From Dipteris shenzhenensis (lineage: Eukaryota > Polypodiophyta > Polypodiopsida > Gleicheniales), in the NCBI GenBank assembly GCA_047967505.1, contig CM106539.1: a stretch of DNA of 64,000 nt. One strand, 5' to 3'. The translations under genes were made by a program, and so were the position numbers. The first letter of the stretch is position 1; the number at the start of each line of letters is the position of its first letter. The notes below the pieces were generated by a model. That model saw nothing but the letters and a program-made list of their open reading frames with translations, was not told the origin of the DNA and did no database searches. Below are positions 46,950-59,211 of the stretch, piece after piece.

Positions 46950-47460
46950 TTTCTAACAGTCCTATAAAAGGAGGAGGGAGTAGATTGTAGGCAGGCGAGA
47001 AGGGGGCTGTGAAGCCTTTGAACGACAAGCAGGAAGAGAACGGGATGAAGGGAGGAGGGAGTAAGAGGGGGAGGAAGCGGGAGGACAGAAGAAGATAGTA
47101 AGCAAATAGGGAGCAGAAAGCTTCTTCCAAAAGCCTCTTTGAGTGGCGATGGTGCTGGCTTCTTCCAAAAGCCTCTGCCTTGGAATATAAAAAGAGGGGG
47201 GAAGAGGATTGCATGCAAAGAAGGGGGGTTGTGCAAGCCCTCCCAAGGAGGAAAAAAAGCGAAAGAATGGGGGAGAGGACTCAAAGCAGTGAAAGAGGGG
47301 AGGGGGAGGAGGGAGGGAGTGGAGGGAGAGGGGAGGAATAGGGGAGCACTGACGAGAGAGAGTGGAGGGAGAGGGGGAGGATAGAGCAGAGGGAGAGAGG
47401 GGAGGAAGGAGAGGTGAGAGGCAAAGCCAGAGGCGAGAGAGCAGGAGGTAGAGGGGGTCG
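46950..47460. repeat. Second long polypurine tract
   Basis: About 500 bp rich in GGAGG, GAGGGGGAGG and GGGAGAGGGG on the + strand. The overlapping Pro/Leu/Ser-rich frames on the - strand are composition artefacts. Repeats of AGCTTCTTCCAAAAGCCTCT occur at 47119 and 47156. Confidence 0.8.
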
Positions 47461-47639
47461 ATTAATTGATGATTAAATAGGTTAATTGCTAGAAAAATGT
47501 GGGGGCGATGAAGCGATGAAGTCGATTAATTAATTAATGGTAGGAGAGATAGGAGCAAATAGGAGAGATAGGAGAGACATGAAAGTAGGTTGATACAAAA
47601 TCAGGTATTACGAGCATTATGAGAAAGTCCACAAGTCCA

Positions 47640-48170
47640 AGAAATCTCGGCAAGTTTTTTATTTTTTCAAAATACAATGATATTTTGCGGCTCAAGGAAA
47701 TTCCAAACTCTCAACTATCTTATCAGCCTCTCTATAGCAAGCATCTCCCAACTCTTTAGGCTAGTCTGATGCACAATGGTAGACCTCTTCACACACTTGG
47801 ATTACACATTGCTTGCTTGACTCTACCGACTTGTATGCCCATAGTAACTCCTCCTTTTGCAAGGGGTCCTCTTCATCCTGGTCTTTGCACTCTATATATC
47901 CTCGTGCCTCTATCATGTCCTGCTAAAAGGAACCTACATCATGAGCTTGACAAGTACCTTAAAGGAGCAAGAAAAACAATAGCCAAGGAAATTAATATTC
48001 ACCGTCTCTGCCGACTCCAAGTAATACACCCACCACCAAAGCATGTCCTCCTTGTAGCTATTTTCCTCCTTCTCTGGGTCTGTTTCTACAAGGATGCCAT
48101 CCAACATCATTTTCAGATAGAACAAAAGCATTCCAAAGTTATTTGGGTATGCCATATATTTGCTGTAGGC
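47640..48170 (-). pseudogene. Decayed unassigned gene between box arrays
   Basis: On the - strand the frame at 48155-47934 reads FGMLLFYLKMMLDGILVETD and WWWVYYLESAETVNINFLGY, then CFSCSFKVLVKLM. After frame changes, about 47840-47700 gives SVESSKQCVIQVCEE and KELGDACYREADKIVESLEF. The amino-acid composition is protein-like, but I recognise no family. An overlapping + strand frame (47769-48218) is Pro/His/Leu-rich and probably the shadow. Confidence 0.35.
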
Positions 48171-48244
48171 GGATCGGTGTACAGAGTTTTGGGGCTAGAT
48201 TTCATAATGGGCTCTTAGTTGTGTCTGCATTGCACTTAAATAGG

Positions 48245-48512
48245 GAGAGAATTCATTGAGCCCGACCTTCTCAATCTTCAGTCTCATGCTAGTTTGGTAA
48301 TCAAAATCTTTGAGTTCATTGAGCCCGACCTTCTCATTCTTCAATCTCATGTTAGTTGTTTAATCAAAATCTTTCGTCTCACATTAGTTGTCTAATCGAA
48401 ATCTTTCGTCTCACATTAGTTGACTAATTGAAATCTTTCAGTCTCACATTAGTGATTTAATAGAATTCTTTCGTCTCACATTACTTGTCAAATCAAAATA
48501 TTTCATCTCATT
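48245..48512. repeat. Tandem AATCTTTCGTCTCACATTAGTTG repeats
   Basis: Two longer units (about 100 bp, containing ATTCATTGAGCCCGACCTTCTCA) at about 48248-48350 pass into five 35-bp units (TTAGTTGTCTAATCGAAATCTTTCGTCTCACA) up to about 48512. Confidence 0.85.
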
Positions 48513-48699
48513 ATTATCACCGTGCTAGCATGGATCAAAGGACACTATCTAGTCACATAGCTGAGAAAACATTGCCCAAGTAAACTCTGGAGAAGATTAA
48601 TAATTCAATAGATTACACACAGATTACATAGATTACATCTCAAAGACTCCTTTCCTTCAGATTACGTCTCAAGGACTCCTTGTTGAGCTCCCTGATTGT

Positions 48700-49975
48700 A
48701 GGCTCGGCCCTCCTTGCTCCTTTCTAGAGTGGGGCTAGTTCCTTCCTGTAGGGGCCCGCCCCTCCCTTCATGCCGCTTTCTCTTCCTTGATTTCAACTTC
48801 TTGGTTGTAGGCTCAACCCTTCTTGCTCCTTTCCTGAAGGGGGCTGGTTCCTCCCTTTAGGCTCCTTTTCCTCATGCAGTCAGGCTCGGTCTTGTCCTTC
48901 TTCAATTTGAACTCCTTGTCTTTTGTATCTTTTTGCTCAAATGGCAAATTGAGCTGCAGCATCTACTTTCTTGTTGTACATAGCTGTAGCAGCCAGGCAC
49001 ATTTGATCTATCCATGACTTGGGCAATGGCAAATGGCATTCTCTACATAACAATTTTGTATGCACAAACACCCCAAAGCGAAAAATGTGCATAGGGTGGT
49101 AGCACACAAGCCATCAAATACAGCAATAATCTATGTTGGGGGTATGGCAGACCATGCATTTCGAACCCTGCTACATAGCAAGATAGGCGTCTGATTTAAC
49201 TAGTGTAGCAGATCTTGCTCTGTACATGACAAAGTTGCTTCTTGATTCCTTCCTCCGTCATCCTAACCGGATGTTCTCCTTCATCTCCTCCACTTTTTGC
49301 TCACTATGTGTAACAGCTTCATCTGAATCCCTCAGCATCTGTCGAAGCTGCTTAAATTGCTCAAAAATATCTTCATGGGCCATTTCCAAGACTTCCACTC
49401 TAGTTTGGAAATCTCTCAGGATGACGGACTACTTTTCATAACTATCAAAAGCCACGACAAGCTTGCGCATAGCCCTATCGTAATCGTCTTGCAGGGTCTT
49501 GTAGCTTACTCTTTGGACTTCCCACAGTATTTTGAAAAAAAAAACCTCGCCGTGGCTATTGCACATTGCTCCACTGTGACTGCTCTCTACATCCTTCCTA
49601 GCCTAGAGAGCTGCCTCGTTGTCTTCTACACCCGGCTGCTCTCTGCCCTGTCCTTCATAACCTTGAAACTCTCTCGCAGTTCCTTCATCACCTTTCTAGT
49701 TTTTGCATTCTCCCTTTTCAGCTCCTCCATCATCTGGTCTTTTTCAATGTTTAATGCATTCTGTATATTGCAGAGCCATTTGTAAAGATCCTCCTTTTTG
49801 GCTCTCTGATCTTCAAGACAGGACATGATGTATCTTTCTCAAGAGCGATCTCCAAGAGCGTGTTAACCAACCTGAAGAATTGCGCGAGTGACAAATCCCA
49901 ATTGTCATCTCGGTCCATTGGAGTTGCAATGCACCTGATGGCATCTACCCTCAAAGGGATTTTTGAGCAATACAA
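48700..49975 (-). pseudogene. Decayed coiled-coil protein gene, antisense
   Basis: Starts near 49975 on the - strand: PMDRDDNWDLSLAQFFRLVN and TLLEIALEKDTSCPVL. After a frameshift it continues as a charged heptad-like coil: EKDQMMEELKRENAKT, DDYDRAMRKLVVAFDSYEKS, ILRDFQTRVEVLEMAHEDIF and EEMKENIRLG (to about 49245). Further on, about 48960-48870, LPFEQKDTKDKEFKLKKDKT is a Lys/Glu-rich tail. Frame changes near 49810 and 49640 and stops near 49000 show that it is broken. No enzymatic domain is visible. Confidence 0.45.
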
Positions 49976-49980
49976 TAAGT

Positions 49981-50300
49981 AGATGTCTCAGAAGGTGACT
50001 TTCCCTACAAGAGAAAGCCACCGATGCAGCAAAGGCAGTGCAACTTTAGAAAAGTCTCAGGGAAGGTGCAGAAGCCAAGGTAGAGGAGGCATAAGAGCAA
50101 GCTGAGGCCGCTACAAAAATGGTCGACATGGAAAGGCATAGAAGAGAAGAAGCAGAGAGCACATGAAGGAGCTCCAAGATAGGCTCAAAGAAGTGAGAAA
50201 TGATGGGGACATGGCGGACAAGGAGCTAGAAAAGATGCGAAAGGAGCTTGAACCTGCTAGAACTTGCAGGTTCCTCTCGTATCAGGAAAGAAGTGAATGG
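49981..50300 (+). pseudogene. Coiled-coil fragment on the opposite strand
   Basis: The + strand encodes KATDAAKAVQL, EAKVEEA, EQAEAATKMVDMERHRREEA and, after a frame change, MKELQDRLKEVRNDGDMADK and ELEKMRKELEPA. Acidic-basic periodicity indicates a coiled coil. It abuts the antisense coiled-coil gene head to head at about 49978. Confidence 0.4.
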
Positions 50301-50610
50301 TCTTCTTCAGCACATCTTAGAGGTCTATTAGCAAGCTCAAAATCTTGACTACACCATCTTTACTAATCTGAGTGTTGGGGTATACATCTAGAATATCCTG
50401 TCTCTTCCACTACTTCTTGAAAAAGTGTGCTTGCAAACTGCCTCTATAAATTCCTAGAGCATTTTCAATTACACTTTCATTGATGGTAATCTTTTGACCT
50501 TGACATATTAGTTGCCCCTACTTCATGTTCACCTCCTGTACCAACCTAGTGAAGTTTTGGAGAGCATCCAAATTGGGCTTTTGAAGAGCGAGAGAGGAGC
50601 TCCCATATGT
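50290..50610 (-). pseudogene. Fragment of an unassigned antisense frame
   Basis: Reading - strand from about 50560: QLICQGQKITINESVIENAL, GIYRGSLQAHFFKK, WKRQDILDVYPNTQISKDGV and VKILSLLIDL. The pattern 'ITI.E..I..ALG' recalls the N-terminal gag-like regions of some plant retroelements but is too weak to name. It may originally have been continuous with the antisense coiled-coil gene. Confidence 0.35.
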
Positions 50611-50639
50611 CATGATTTCAAGATCAGGGGAGAAGGGGC

Positions 50640-50960
50640 TCTCGCACTATGTTGGAGAGGGGGAGGAAAGATTGTGTGAGGAGCTCTCGGACTACTATGT
50701 AGGGTCCATTACGAGAGGGTATAGAAGTTGCAAGAAGAGTGCAAGGGAGATAGAAATGGTTGAGAGGGATAAAAGATGAAACAATGAAGGAAATGGAATA
50801 GTGGAGGCTTAAGTTTTTAGTCCGATGGTGGAGAGGGATAGAAGATGAAACTGTGAAGGAAATGGAATAGTGGAGGTTTGAGTTTGCAATCCAATTGCAA
50901 GGGAGAACGAAATGATCAAAAGGGATAGAAGACAAAACGATTAAGGGAATGGAATAGCAG
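50640..50960. repeat. AGGGATAGAAGATGAAAC tandem repeats
   Basis: Units beginning AGGGATARAAGATGAAAC..TGAAGGAAATGGAATAG at about 50765, 50828 and 50919 (period about 63-90 bp), degenerate at both edges. Confidence 0.8.
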
Positions 50961-50969
50961 TTGGTAGCC

Positions 50970-51850
50970 CGACTACATTGTCGAGGTGAGAGCCACCACG
51001 GCGGTGGTTATAGCCTGACTACACTGTCAAGGTGAGAGCCACCGTGGTGGTTGGCCCAAATTATGATTAATTCAAGGTGGCAGTACTAACTTGCATGGTA
51101 ATGAGTGATTAGAGGTGGTGGCATCTAAGATTCCCAGCCACATTTGTGGTGGTGGCTAAGACCCACCGGGCTGGCAATTAATTACCAGCCACCACAGTGG
51201 CCCACAATTACTCACCTTCTAGTTACCACCACCGGGCTTGCATGCATGATTACTACGAGTGCAGTAAATTACCAGTCATTGGGCTTGCATGCTCAGGAGA
51301 GTACTAGAGTGCATGGTAATGAGGGATTAGAGGTGATTAGGATTCATGATTTACTTTTGTGGGAATTACTGCCTGGTGGCTATGATTCCATCGAGCTGGC
51401 AGTTAAAATTACCAACCACCGCTCACCCACCACCAGGCTTAAGCATGCATGATCACTACGAGTGTAGTAAAAATTACCAGTCACCGAGCTCGCATGCTCC
51501 AGTAGAGTACTAGAGTGCATGGTAATGAGTGATTACAACCATGTCTATCATGGCTACGATTCCACTGGGCTGGTAGTTAAAATTACTAGCCACCGCTCAC
51601 CCACCACTGGGCTTAAGCATGCATGATCACTACGAGTGCAATAAAAATTACCAGTCACCGGGCTCACACGCTCAGTAGAGAACTAGAGTGCATGGTAATG
51701 AGTGATTAGAGCTTCATGATTTACCTTTGTGGGAATTATTACCCGGTGGTGGTGGCTCTCATTTGCCATGTCTGTCGTGGCTAAGATTCCACTGGGCTGG
51801 TAGTTAATTACGAGCCACCAGAGTGGCCTGCTCACCCACCACATGGCTCT
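50970..51850. repeat. Satellite-like array carrying the ACCACCGGGCTGG box
   Basis: Three to four units of about 170-200 bp. Each has CCACYGGGCTGGYAGTTAAAATTAC, CACCGCTCACCCACCACYRGGCTTA, AGCATGCATGATCACTACGAGTG, ATTACCAGTCACCGGGCTC and ACTAGAGTGCATGGTAATGAGTGATTA. Anchors are at about 51160-51340, 51365-51530, 51545-51715 and a partial at 51775-51850. At the left edge (50970-51080) GAGAGCCACCACGGCGGTGG and GAGAGCCACCGTGGTGGTTGG are near-perfect palindromes. Confidence 0.88.
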
Positions 51851-52024
51851 CTCTACCTCGGCCCATCCTTGAGCCCCTCAGTCGCACCCCTCATCTCATC
51901 GCGACCCATTTTCAGGGGTTTTCTACCATGGTAACTTAGTCGCTCCCCCTCGCGATCTGAATTGGGGGATTGCTCCTTGTTTTCAGGACTTGCAAAGGCT
52001 GTTGTCAGTAGCACTGTTCTTGCA

Positions 52025-52125
52025 CCCATACGACCAAAGGGTTGTGTAAGCCCTCGCCTGCTACTGGCGGGGCAGTCCTCACACCCGTACATCCAAGCGG
52101 TTGTGTAAGCCCTCACCTCTATTGT
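52025..52125. repeat. Short tandem repeat with GGTTGTGTAAGCCCTC
   Basis: GCACCCATACGACCAAAGGG then TTGTGTAAGCCCTCGCCT repeats with changes at 52080-52125. Confidence 0.65.
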
Positions 52126-53050
52126 GGGAGATGCTTTCACTCCTCGCTTGTAGCCTCGCCACATTCTCAGAACCCCGCCATTCCCTCAGCAGCACGTCAC
52201 ACCCTCAACGCCTTGTCACGTTGCCCGTTTGTTGCCATCTACCTCGCCTTTGCTTTTAAGTCACCTGTATTGCCTCACGGGTCCTCTATAAAGCTCATTA
52301 CCACACTTGGGTTCAATTTGTACAAGAAGGTTACACTCCACACCTACAAACAACAAAAGAAGTAAAGCAAATCAAGCAAGATGATCAAATGGAAGTAGAT
52401 TTCAAGCTAAAGCTCTCTTAAAATGTAAGTCCAATGAGGTCTACTTTAGCTTTAGCCTTAGCTTTAATTTCAACAAAGGTCTCTCATATACAACAATTGT
52501 AATTGAGGGATTCAAATTTTGGCAATTGGAAAATGGATAACTTGTTGGATACGAAAACATGTGGGGAGAAACAACAAAGATATAGTGCCATTGGGACAAA
52601 AATTTACAAACTGGATGATACAAATGCCAAGGCATGCATATCAGCAACTAAGGATATTATCAAGATACATGGTGCTGGGAGGATTGAGTCATTATAGAAA
52701 AGGATTGGAGGAACCAAAGGAGATGGAACTATGCACAAGGTAAGAGACTCTATGAAGAAGGATTTCAACAAATGGAAGGAGGAAATGCAAGTAGAGTGGA
52801 AAACTTAGCTGAAGCAAATGCAGGAGGATATGACGCGGATGATTGAAGAAAAAGCTAGCCAACATGAGGCCTTTCAAAGACGTTAATACATCTTTCTTTC
52901 TTTTCTTTTCTTTCTTTCTCTCATGTTTGTGCGTGCCACAACATGAAAATATGCATGCACACTTGGGCAGGTGTATATGTGCACACACACATGCACACTT
53001 GAGCGCATACATGCATGCAAATGCACATGCAAGTGAATGTATGTCTACTT
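52126..53050. other. Unassigned; contains a weak charged frame
   Basis: About 52503-52850 on the + strand reads MRDSNFGNWKMDNLLDTKTC, later KKDFNKWKEEMQVEWKT and KQMQEDMTRMIEEKA. It could be another coiled-coil fragment. A CTTTCTTTCTTTTCTTTTC run (52880-52920) and a decayed CA/TGCA-rich microsatellite (52950-53045) follow. Confidence 0.35.
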
Positions 53051-53160
53051 CATGATTACTAGCCCGTCTAGGGTGGCGCCTGAGATTCCACATGGTGGCT
53101 TGAAATTAATATGGATGAAACCCCAAGTTCCAACCACCACGATGGCTCAAACTTTATAAT
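53050..53160. repeat. Isolated ACCACnATGGCT boxes
   Basis: CCACATGGTGGCTTGAA (about 53089) and CCAACCACCACGATGGCTCAA (about 53131) resemble the box motif of the arrays at 42-46 and 51 kb. Confidence 0.5.
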
Positions 53161-56100
53161 ATATATAAGATCCGTGGCATTTGGCATTTTACTACGTTGC
53201 TCTCATCCACCCCTGCTGCTCCACACCCCTCCTCTAGCTCTTTTCAGCCCCTGCTCTACTTTGCTCCACACTCCCTCCTCCAACTCTTGTCACTCATCTG
53301 CTCCCTTGCTCATCTACTGCTCACCCACTCATCTTCACCATGCGTACTACCATCCCCCCTCAATGCTCTGTGATCCCAATGCTATTTGCCTTCTCATATA
53401 AGGTGATTGCGTTGCACTCACCTGGAGTAGAAATGCTAGCACTAGTAGAGACCCTTCATTCCCACAGTCAATTCCCCATACATCTACATGTTACCAAAGT
53501 TAGATGACATGCCCACAGAGGGTGTTGACCCATCTACATCTAAAAGCTGCATACATAATGTGACTACAGATTTTTGATGAAGATATTGTGGTCAAGTAGT
53601 ATCATTTGTGAACTTGTATCTTACTTTTGAAAGGCACTTCATCATTCTAATAGCATATTTCCATTACTTAGAGCCATAGATATGAATCCCTTTTTGAATA
53701 GTCAAGCAAAAATGTAAAAGAAGACGGATTATGCGATAGTTCTTATTTGCTTCTTATAACACTATTACTAACATAAAAATAATAATTCAATGTGAAAGCA
53801 AGTTTTGCAAAACAAAAAATTTGTAGTTAGTTAAAGATAGAAAAGATAAAGCAAGGAGCAATAGCAGCTTCGAAGATGATGATTTAGATTTAAATATGAT
53901 GAAGATACATAAACATGGCTAAAGTTTTGAACAAATCTAGAGAAGAAAATCGAATAAGTAGGAGAGAGTTGTTGGAAATCTAAAGCATCTAGAATCTATA
54001 CTAAATCAAAGGATTCCAATTTCTAAAGAAATGGAAAGTAAAATTGTGAAATTCATTTAAAGAAGCATCATAATACACCAAAATGCTCATTATTCTTGTG
54101 AACTATGTGTAAATGGTGATACATGCAAGTATTGCTACATGGTGGATTTAGAGGAGGAGTTATGTGCCATCATTAAATCTTTATGCAATGCTTCATCTAA
54201 AAGCTAGATAAACTTTCTATTTTTTCTCAATCCTTGGATAATGCCGATGATTGGCATTAAGTTCACAAGGCAAGTAAACATAATCATGTTCTAGCTATAA
54301 GACGATAGCATCACTACAATCAGCATTGGAGTAAGTAGAGGAGGCTTATGAGAGTGGCTCATATTTAGAATTTTGATTCATATTATAGTGAAGATGATGT
54401 GGATAGTGCTTGCCAATATGTTGGGATAAAGATGCTTAGAAGCAAAAAGAGCCAAGGAGAGTTCTTGAATGCTCCTTCTTTACATCAACTTTACTAGGTG
54501 ATTAACCAATGCTCATGGGATGATGTTGGATATATATTCTATGCTAATAATGGAAAATTACATAAAGCTCTGGACTAGAAGAAAATTCCATAGCAAAGGA
54601 GACTTTGGAGTTTGAAAGTGGTTCTAATATTTGCTTATCACCTTATGATTTAGCGGTGTGGTTTTCCATGGTCTTGAAGCTATACCTACCATGTTAGCTT
54701 TTCTAAGTCAACATCCAACATCTTCTTATGTTTTCATTGCTTTATGACATCCATATGACCAGAGTGGTCTTGTTTCTCCAAAGAAGGACGTGTAGATCTT
54801 TAATGCAATTTTCAATTATGAGGAAACTCTCATTCAAAAAAATGATCCAAACATAAGTAGAAAACAAGAAAATGACATAATCAAGAATAATGATATTGAC
54901 ATACCCAACATTAGGAAATAGATCAAGAGATAATGAAAAATCAAGGATATGATTTAAAGATGGTCAAAAAATCAAAATAATGATAAAGTGGAGAAAAAAA
55001 ATCAAGAAAATGCAGGGTAACAAATGAAAAGTCTGCAAGAAACTAAAAATCTCTAGTAAACTAAAAATTTGTAGACACTAAGAATTTCTCGCAAACTAAA
55101 AGTTTATAGGAAACTAAAATTCCAAAGCACCTAAAAATCTATAGCAACCATTAGCTCAAGATAATGCACAAGATAAGAAGAGATTGTGGGCAATATGTAA
55201 ATTGTGAGTATGTAATAGAATACAAATAATCAAAAAAATATTGAAGGATCAACAAGGGTTTGAAAATAATACGTTCAAATGTGAACCATAAAACCAAGCT
55301 TAAATAAAGTATCTAGATTTTTACATTTGAAAAATCCAAATGTCAAGTTGTAGTCTTCAATCTGCAATGCCAAAACACAAAGCTTGTTAGAGGGTCCTGA
55401 AATCACAAAGCCAATTGCATTCGAGGGTGTAAGCAAAAGTTAGAACAACTATTATCAAGGAAACTCATTACAAAAGGCAGATATTTACCTATTTTTGAGA
55501 TGGATAATGAGCAAAGTATGCAAAAATAGCAAATCAAAGATGAAATCGAATTGAGGATTTGAACAACAAACAAAAATAAAGAGAAAGAATTTTTAAAATC
55601 ACAAGATGAAGAAATGTTAGAAATACACAAAGTAAAAAAATATCAGTTGTTGATATTCAAGATATCGTTCAAGAAGAGAGGTCTAATCATGAATATTTTA
55701 GAAAAACATTCATAGCTACATAGGATAAATGATAAGATATGGATTTGGGTTCGAGAAAAAAACCCAAATTTAGTGTTCAAGACAAAGAACAATTCAACAA
55801 TGACCGAAAGTAGTTGTTGAAAAGATTTAAAGATATTTTTATAGCTTTGATGCACCTAGGATGGATTAGATCATTCACAATTGAATCAAGAGAATTTGAT
55901 ATTTGGGATTCAAAGTTTATTTGCCTAATTTGGATATATTTAAAATTCAATCTTTTAACATAGATGAGTAGGTCAAGGATAGAAGAAGGAATTTTACTCT
56001 TAAGGTATTTTAGGAAACTCAGGAATGTATTTCAAAAGTCAAGGTAATTCAAAAATTTTAGATTTTAAGAAAATAGAAAATTCAAAATTCAAGAAAAAAG

Positions 56101-57520
56101 AAGAATCACATTTTAGGAAGACAAAAAAATCAAATTTCAAGAAGACTTATTTTAGAATATAACAAGCCAACAATCCATGTTTTCTTAATGTAATAAGATC
56201 CTCCTCCTCTCGAGAAAGAGCACAAACTACACTCAACTTTTCTAGATTTTGTCTTTAAGGACCTCTAAGAGTTTTGAAAAGTGGAGCAATAAAAATGGCC
56301 AAACACACCAAATGAAGATCAAAGCTATCAAAGAAAACTACTCAATTAACAAGATGAATTTCATTCATTAGGCCTGCCCCAAAGAAAGTTCATCAGTAAC
56401 GAACAAAGAAGATGAGGAAACGAATAAGATTTGTGGAATTTACCTTTTGCTTCATTGACACATTTTCTTCGTGGGGTATGCCATTTTGGTACATGTTCTA
56501 ATGAGATGAAGTATCTATATCAAAGTAAGTAGACAGTCATAGGCCATTTTCAGCCTAAGATGTCAATACAAAAGCTTCATGCCAATTTCTCATGTGGTGG
56601 TTTGACATGAAGCACTCCATGTGCTTGGAATGCAGACTTGATTCTTGATGCACGATTATACATGTTTATATTGTATGATCTTGCATGGCATCACATGTAT
56701 ATGCTATATGTACAGCATTGGCATGTTGTTTTAGCAAGGGAAGTTAGAGGGTTCAGATATAGGAATTCTCAAATCCTGCCCACTAGGTGAGGCTAGGTAT
56801 TAAGCCTACACTTAGCCTCAGTCTCATTGAAAGGAATATGGAAAGTCATGAGTCATCTGAACATGGAAAGTCATAGGACATAGGATATGAAAATTCATAG
56901 ATATGGAAGGTATGGGTCTTAGATATGTCTATATATAATGATTTCTCTTTAGTATCTAAGATTAAAGAGAGAACTAAAAACAGAAATACACAATTTTTGA
57001 TGTATAAACCTATCAATATATGCATACTCTTCTACCTTCTTCAAACTCTCTTCTTGTGCAAGCTTCCTTCCAAGAGTAAAGTAAGGCACAATGAACATCA
57101 TCACTATTTCATAGTCTTGTCCAATCTTCTAGGCACTCATTTTCCCTTTTCTCATAGTTTTCAAATGTGGATGGTTTTCAAGGTTCCTAACTCTAATAAC
57201 AGTTTCACGGTTACAAAAATATAAAGGGCTAGGAGGGATTGACAATGTTTAAGAGGTCAAAGGATAAAGCACAAGACCATTAGATTATGGTCTCCCATTG
57301 AATGGAAGGTGCTAGGGCTTAGGGTCATGTTATTAAGAAAGGGATGCAATGGTCAAGGTCCAAGAGAGGCAGGTTCCTCATGTGGACATACCGCATCCAC
57401 TAGGGGTTCCACAAGTTGACACCGAGAATGGCAGAGGATTCAAGAAAAGAAACCAAAACACAAAGAGGTCTTAAAGTGATATAAGAGTCGAGGATGGGGT
57501 TCAAGAGTCCTCTGGTAGGG
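53161..57520. other. AT-rich unassigned sequence
   Basis: No gene recognised. Around 54070-54180 a + strand segment reads HYSCELCVNGDTCKYCYMVD, protein-like with a Cys cluster but surrounded by stops. 55020-55145 is a degenerate array of AAACTAAAAATCTYTAG words. Around 56030-56165 there are repeated AATTTCAAGAA/AAATTCAAGAA words. The sequence may be old retroelement remains. Confidence 0.4.
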
Positions 57521-57524
57521 TAGT

Positions 57525-57810
57525 TATGGTTGATCTAATAGTTTCCACACACCCAAGAGGCAATAAGTACATCATGGTGGTGGCAGCTAACTACATCACC
57601 AACAAAAGCCTCGAGGGATCGTACACCACAAAATATAGCAAGGTTCCTATATGAGAATCTCATAGCAATGTTTCTTGCTTGCCCAATCAAAGTCACGTCT
57701 GATTAAGGAATTCACTTCATCAACTAGTAATACAAAGTATTGCTAAATGAATTCCTAATTCAACATAAGAAGTCAATAAACTATTACATGAAACCATCCT
57801 TTACAATACC
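57525..57810 (+). pseudogene. Ty3/gypsy integrase core relic
   Basis: With frame changes the + strand reads TRGNKYIMVVA (about 57555), then FLYENLIAMFLACPIKVTSD (about 57642-57702), GIHFIN and HKKSINYY (about 57762). This follows the gypsy integrase core, usually '..KYI.VA.DY.TKW.EA...', '...FL.E.I..RFG.P..I.SD.G.HF.N' and 'H..S..Y.PQ'. The catalytic Asp of the first motif lies in a deleted or shifted stretch. A fragment only; no flanking LTRs were identified. Confidence 0.6.
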
Positions 57811-58795
57811 ATGAATGAACCTGGTAAAGAGAAAGAGATATCCCAGCATAGAAGAAGGGAAATAACAATGGGAAATTCCAAACATCTAGCCCCTCCAAAA
57901 ATCAAGAGGGCCGCTAGTAGCTACTACTGACAAGCTCAAACGAATAGGATTGAGAGATTTCACGGAATTGCCATGGAAGTAATTCTTTGACCACACCACA
58001 ACAAAGGAGGCCATTGACACAAGCCGAGAACAAAGTTGAGTGATAGGCAAACAAATCTAGCGTACATGTTGGCGATCTTAAAAGTCCCAAACGAAGATGA
58101 GAAATCTCTAGAGCTTGTAGGTGCAGAGTGCAATGGAATGTATGGTTGGGCTTAATCAAAAGGCAAATTTCCAGGCATGGAGTACACTCTAAGCATTGTA
58201 AGGAGAGAATATGTTTAGGTTTTCAAGTACTCTAGTAGTCTTTTAGGTCTAGTAGCTCTGTGGGTTTTGATGATTGGAAGAGGGTTGATAGTTGTGCAAA
58301 GTGTGGAGGCATAGGCATTAAATGTAGTGGGGGATGTGTTAGAGTGTGAGTATAGACAAGGATATGGGTGCCTCGAGTATGGCAATGCTAGTTGTAATTG
58401 CTTTGCATAGACGATGAAGTAATGAATGTAACACATCTTTTATCGAAACACTTATGAAGCCTTTAAGCAATTGATATACTTTTAATTGTGTTATCAAACA
58501 GATGAATGAGCATTCTACATGAGAGGGTATGATGCACAGTGAACGTGCCTTTTGAATAGCAAGAGCTTCTATTATCCGAAAATAGGCAATTTGAATCATG
58601 TCTAGCAAATAAATGTTAGCACCATGCTTCATAGCTAGTGCCAACTCTAGCCTTACTCCGTTTCCCAATATCACCCAATGCTCTCATCCATGTTTCATAT
58701 AAAAGAAAATGATTGCAAAGAGATTTTCCATAGTTCATGTTTTATTCCATATGATTCTAAAACCTTAAGCAATATGCAGGGCACTTTGTCCCATT
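57811..58795. other. Unassigned intergenic sequence
   Basis: The frames at 57914-58159 and 58339-58674 on the - strand have no motif; nothing else is visible. It may be the continuation of the gypsy relic. Confidence 0.4.
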
Positions 58796-58829
58796 GACTC
58801 TAAATATAACAATGGAGGCTACTAGCTAT

Positions 58830-59110
58830 GGCAAATAAAGTTACAGGCAAGGAGCTAAAGCCATAATGGAACTAAGGCTATGCAGAACTAAGGAGCTAGA
58901 ACCATAATGGAACTAAGGTTATGTGGCGAAGCTATAGTGCAATTGAACTAAGGCAATGATAGTCAAGTTGTGGATATGACTTGGGGCTATGATAGTGGTG
59001 CTTCAATTGCTACCATAAATTATGGTTGTGGCAATGGAGGTATAGGTATGAACTACTATACCATAAACTATGGTTGTGGTGCATGTGCAGCCTAGAGTTG
59101 TGACTTAGAG
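58830..59110. repeat. Degenerate repeats of GGAACTAAGGCTATG and ACTATGGTTGTGG
   Basis: GCTAAAGCCATAATGGAACTAAGGCTATG repeats at 58855 and 58905 in altered form, followed by GTGGYATGACTTGGGGCTATGATAGT and paired TACCATAAAYTATGGTTGTGG units (59021, 59068). Confidence 0.7.
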
Positions 59111-59211
59111 CGAAGAAGCTACACTATTAACTTAGAAATATTGGCAGTGAAGTTGTACTTGCAATAGGAGCACACCATGATTACTATTTATAAATTTCAC
59201 TGGTTATGAGC

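Noticed and set aside
46903-47384. Long frames on both strands in the second G/A-rich block
   Set aside because: Same composition effect; no motif and low complexity.
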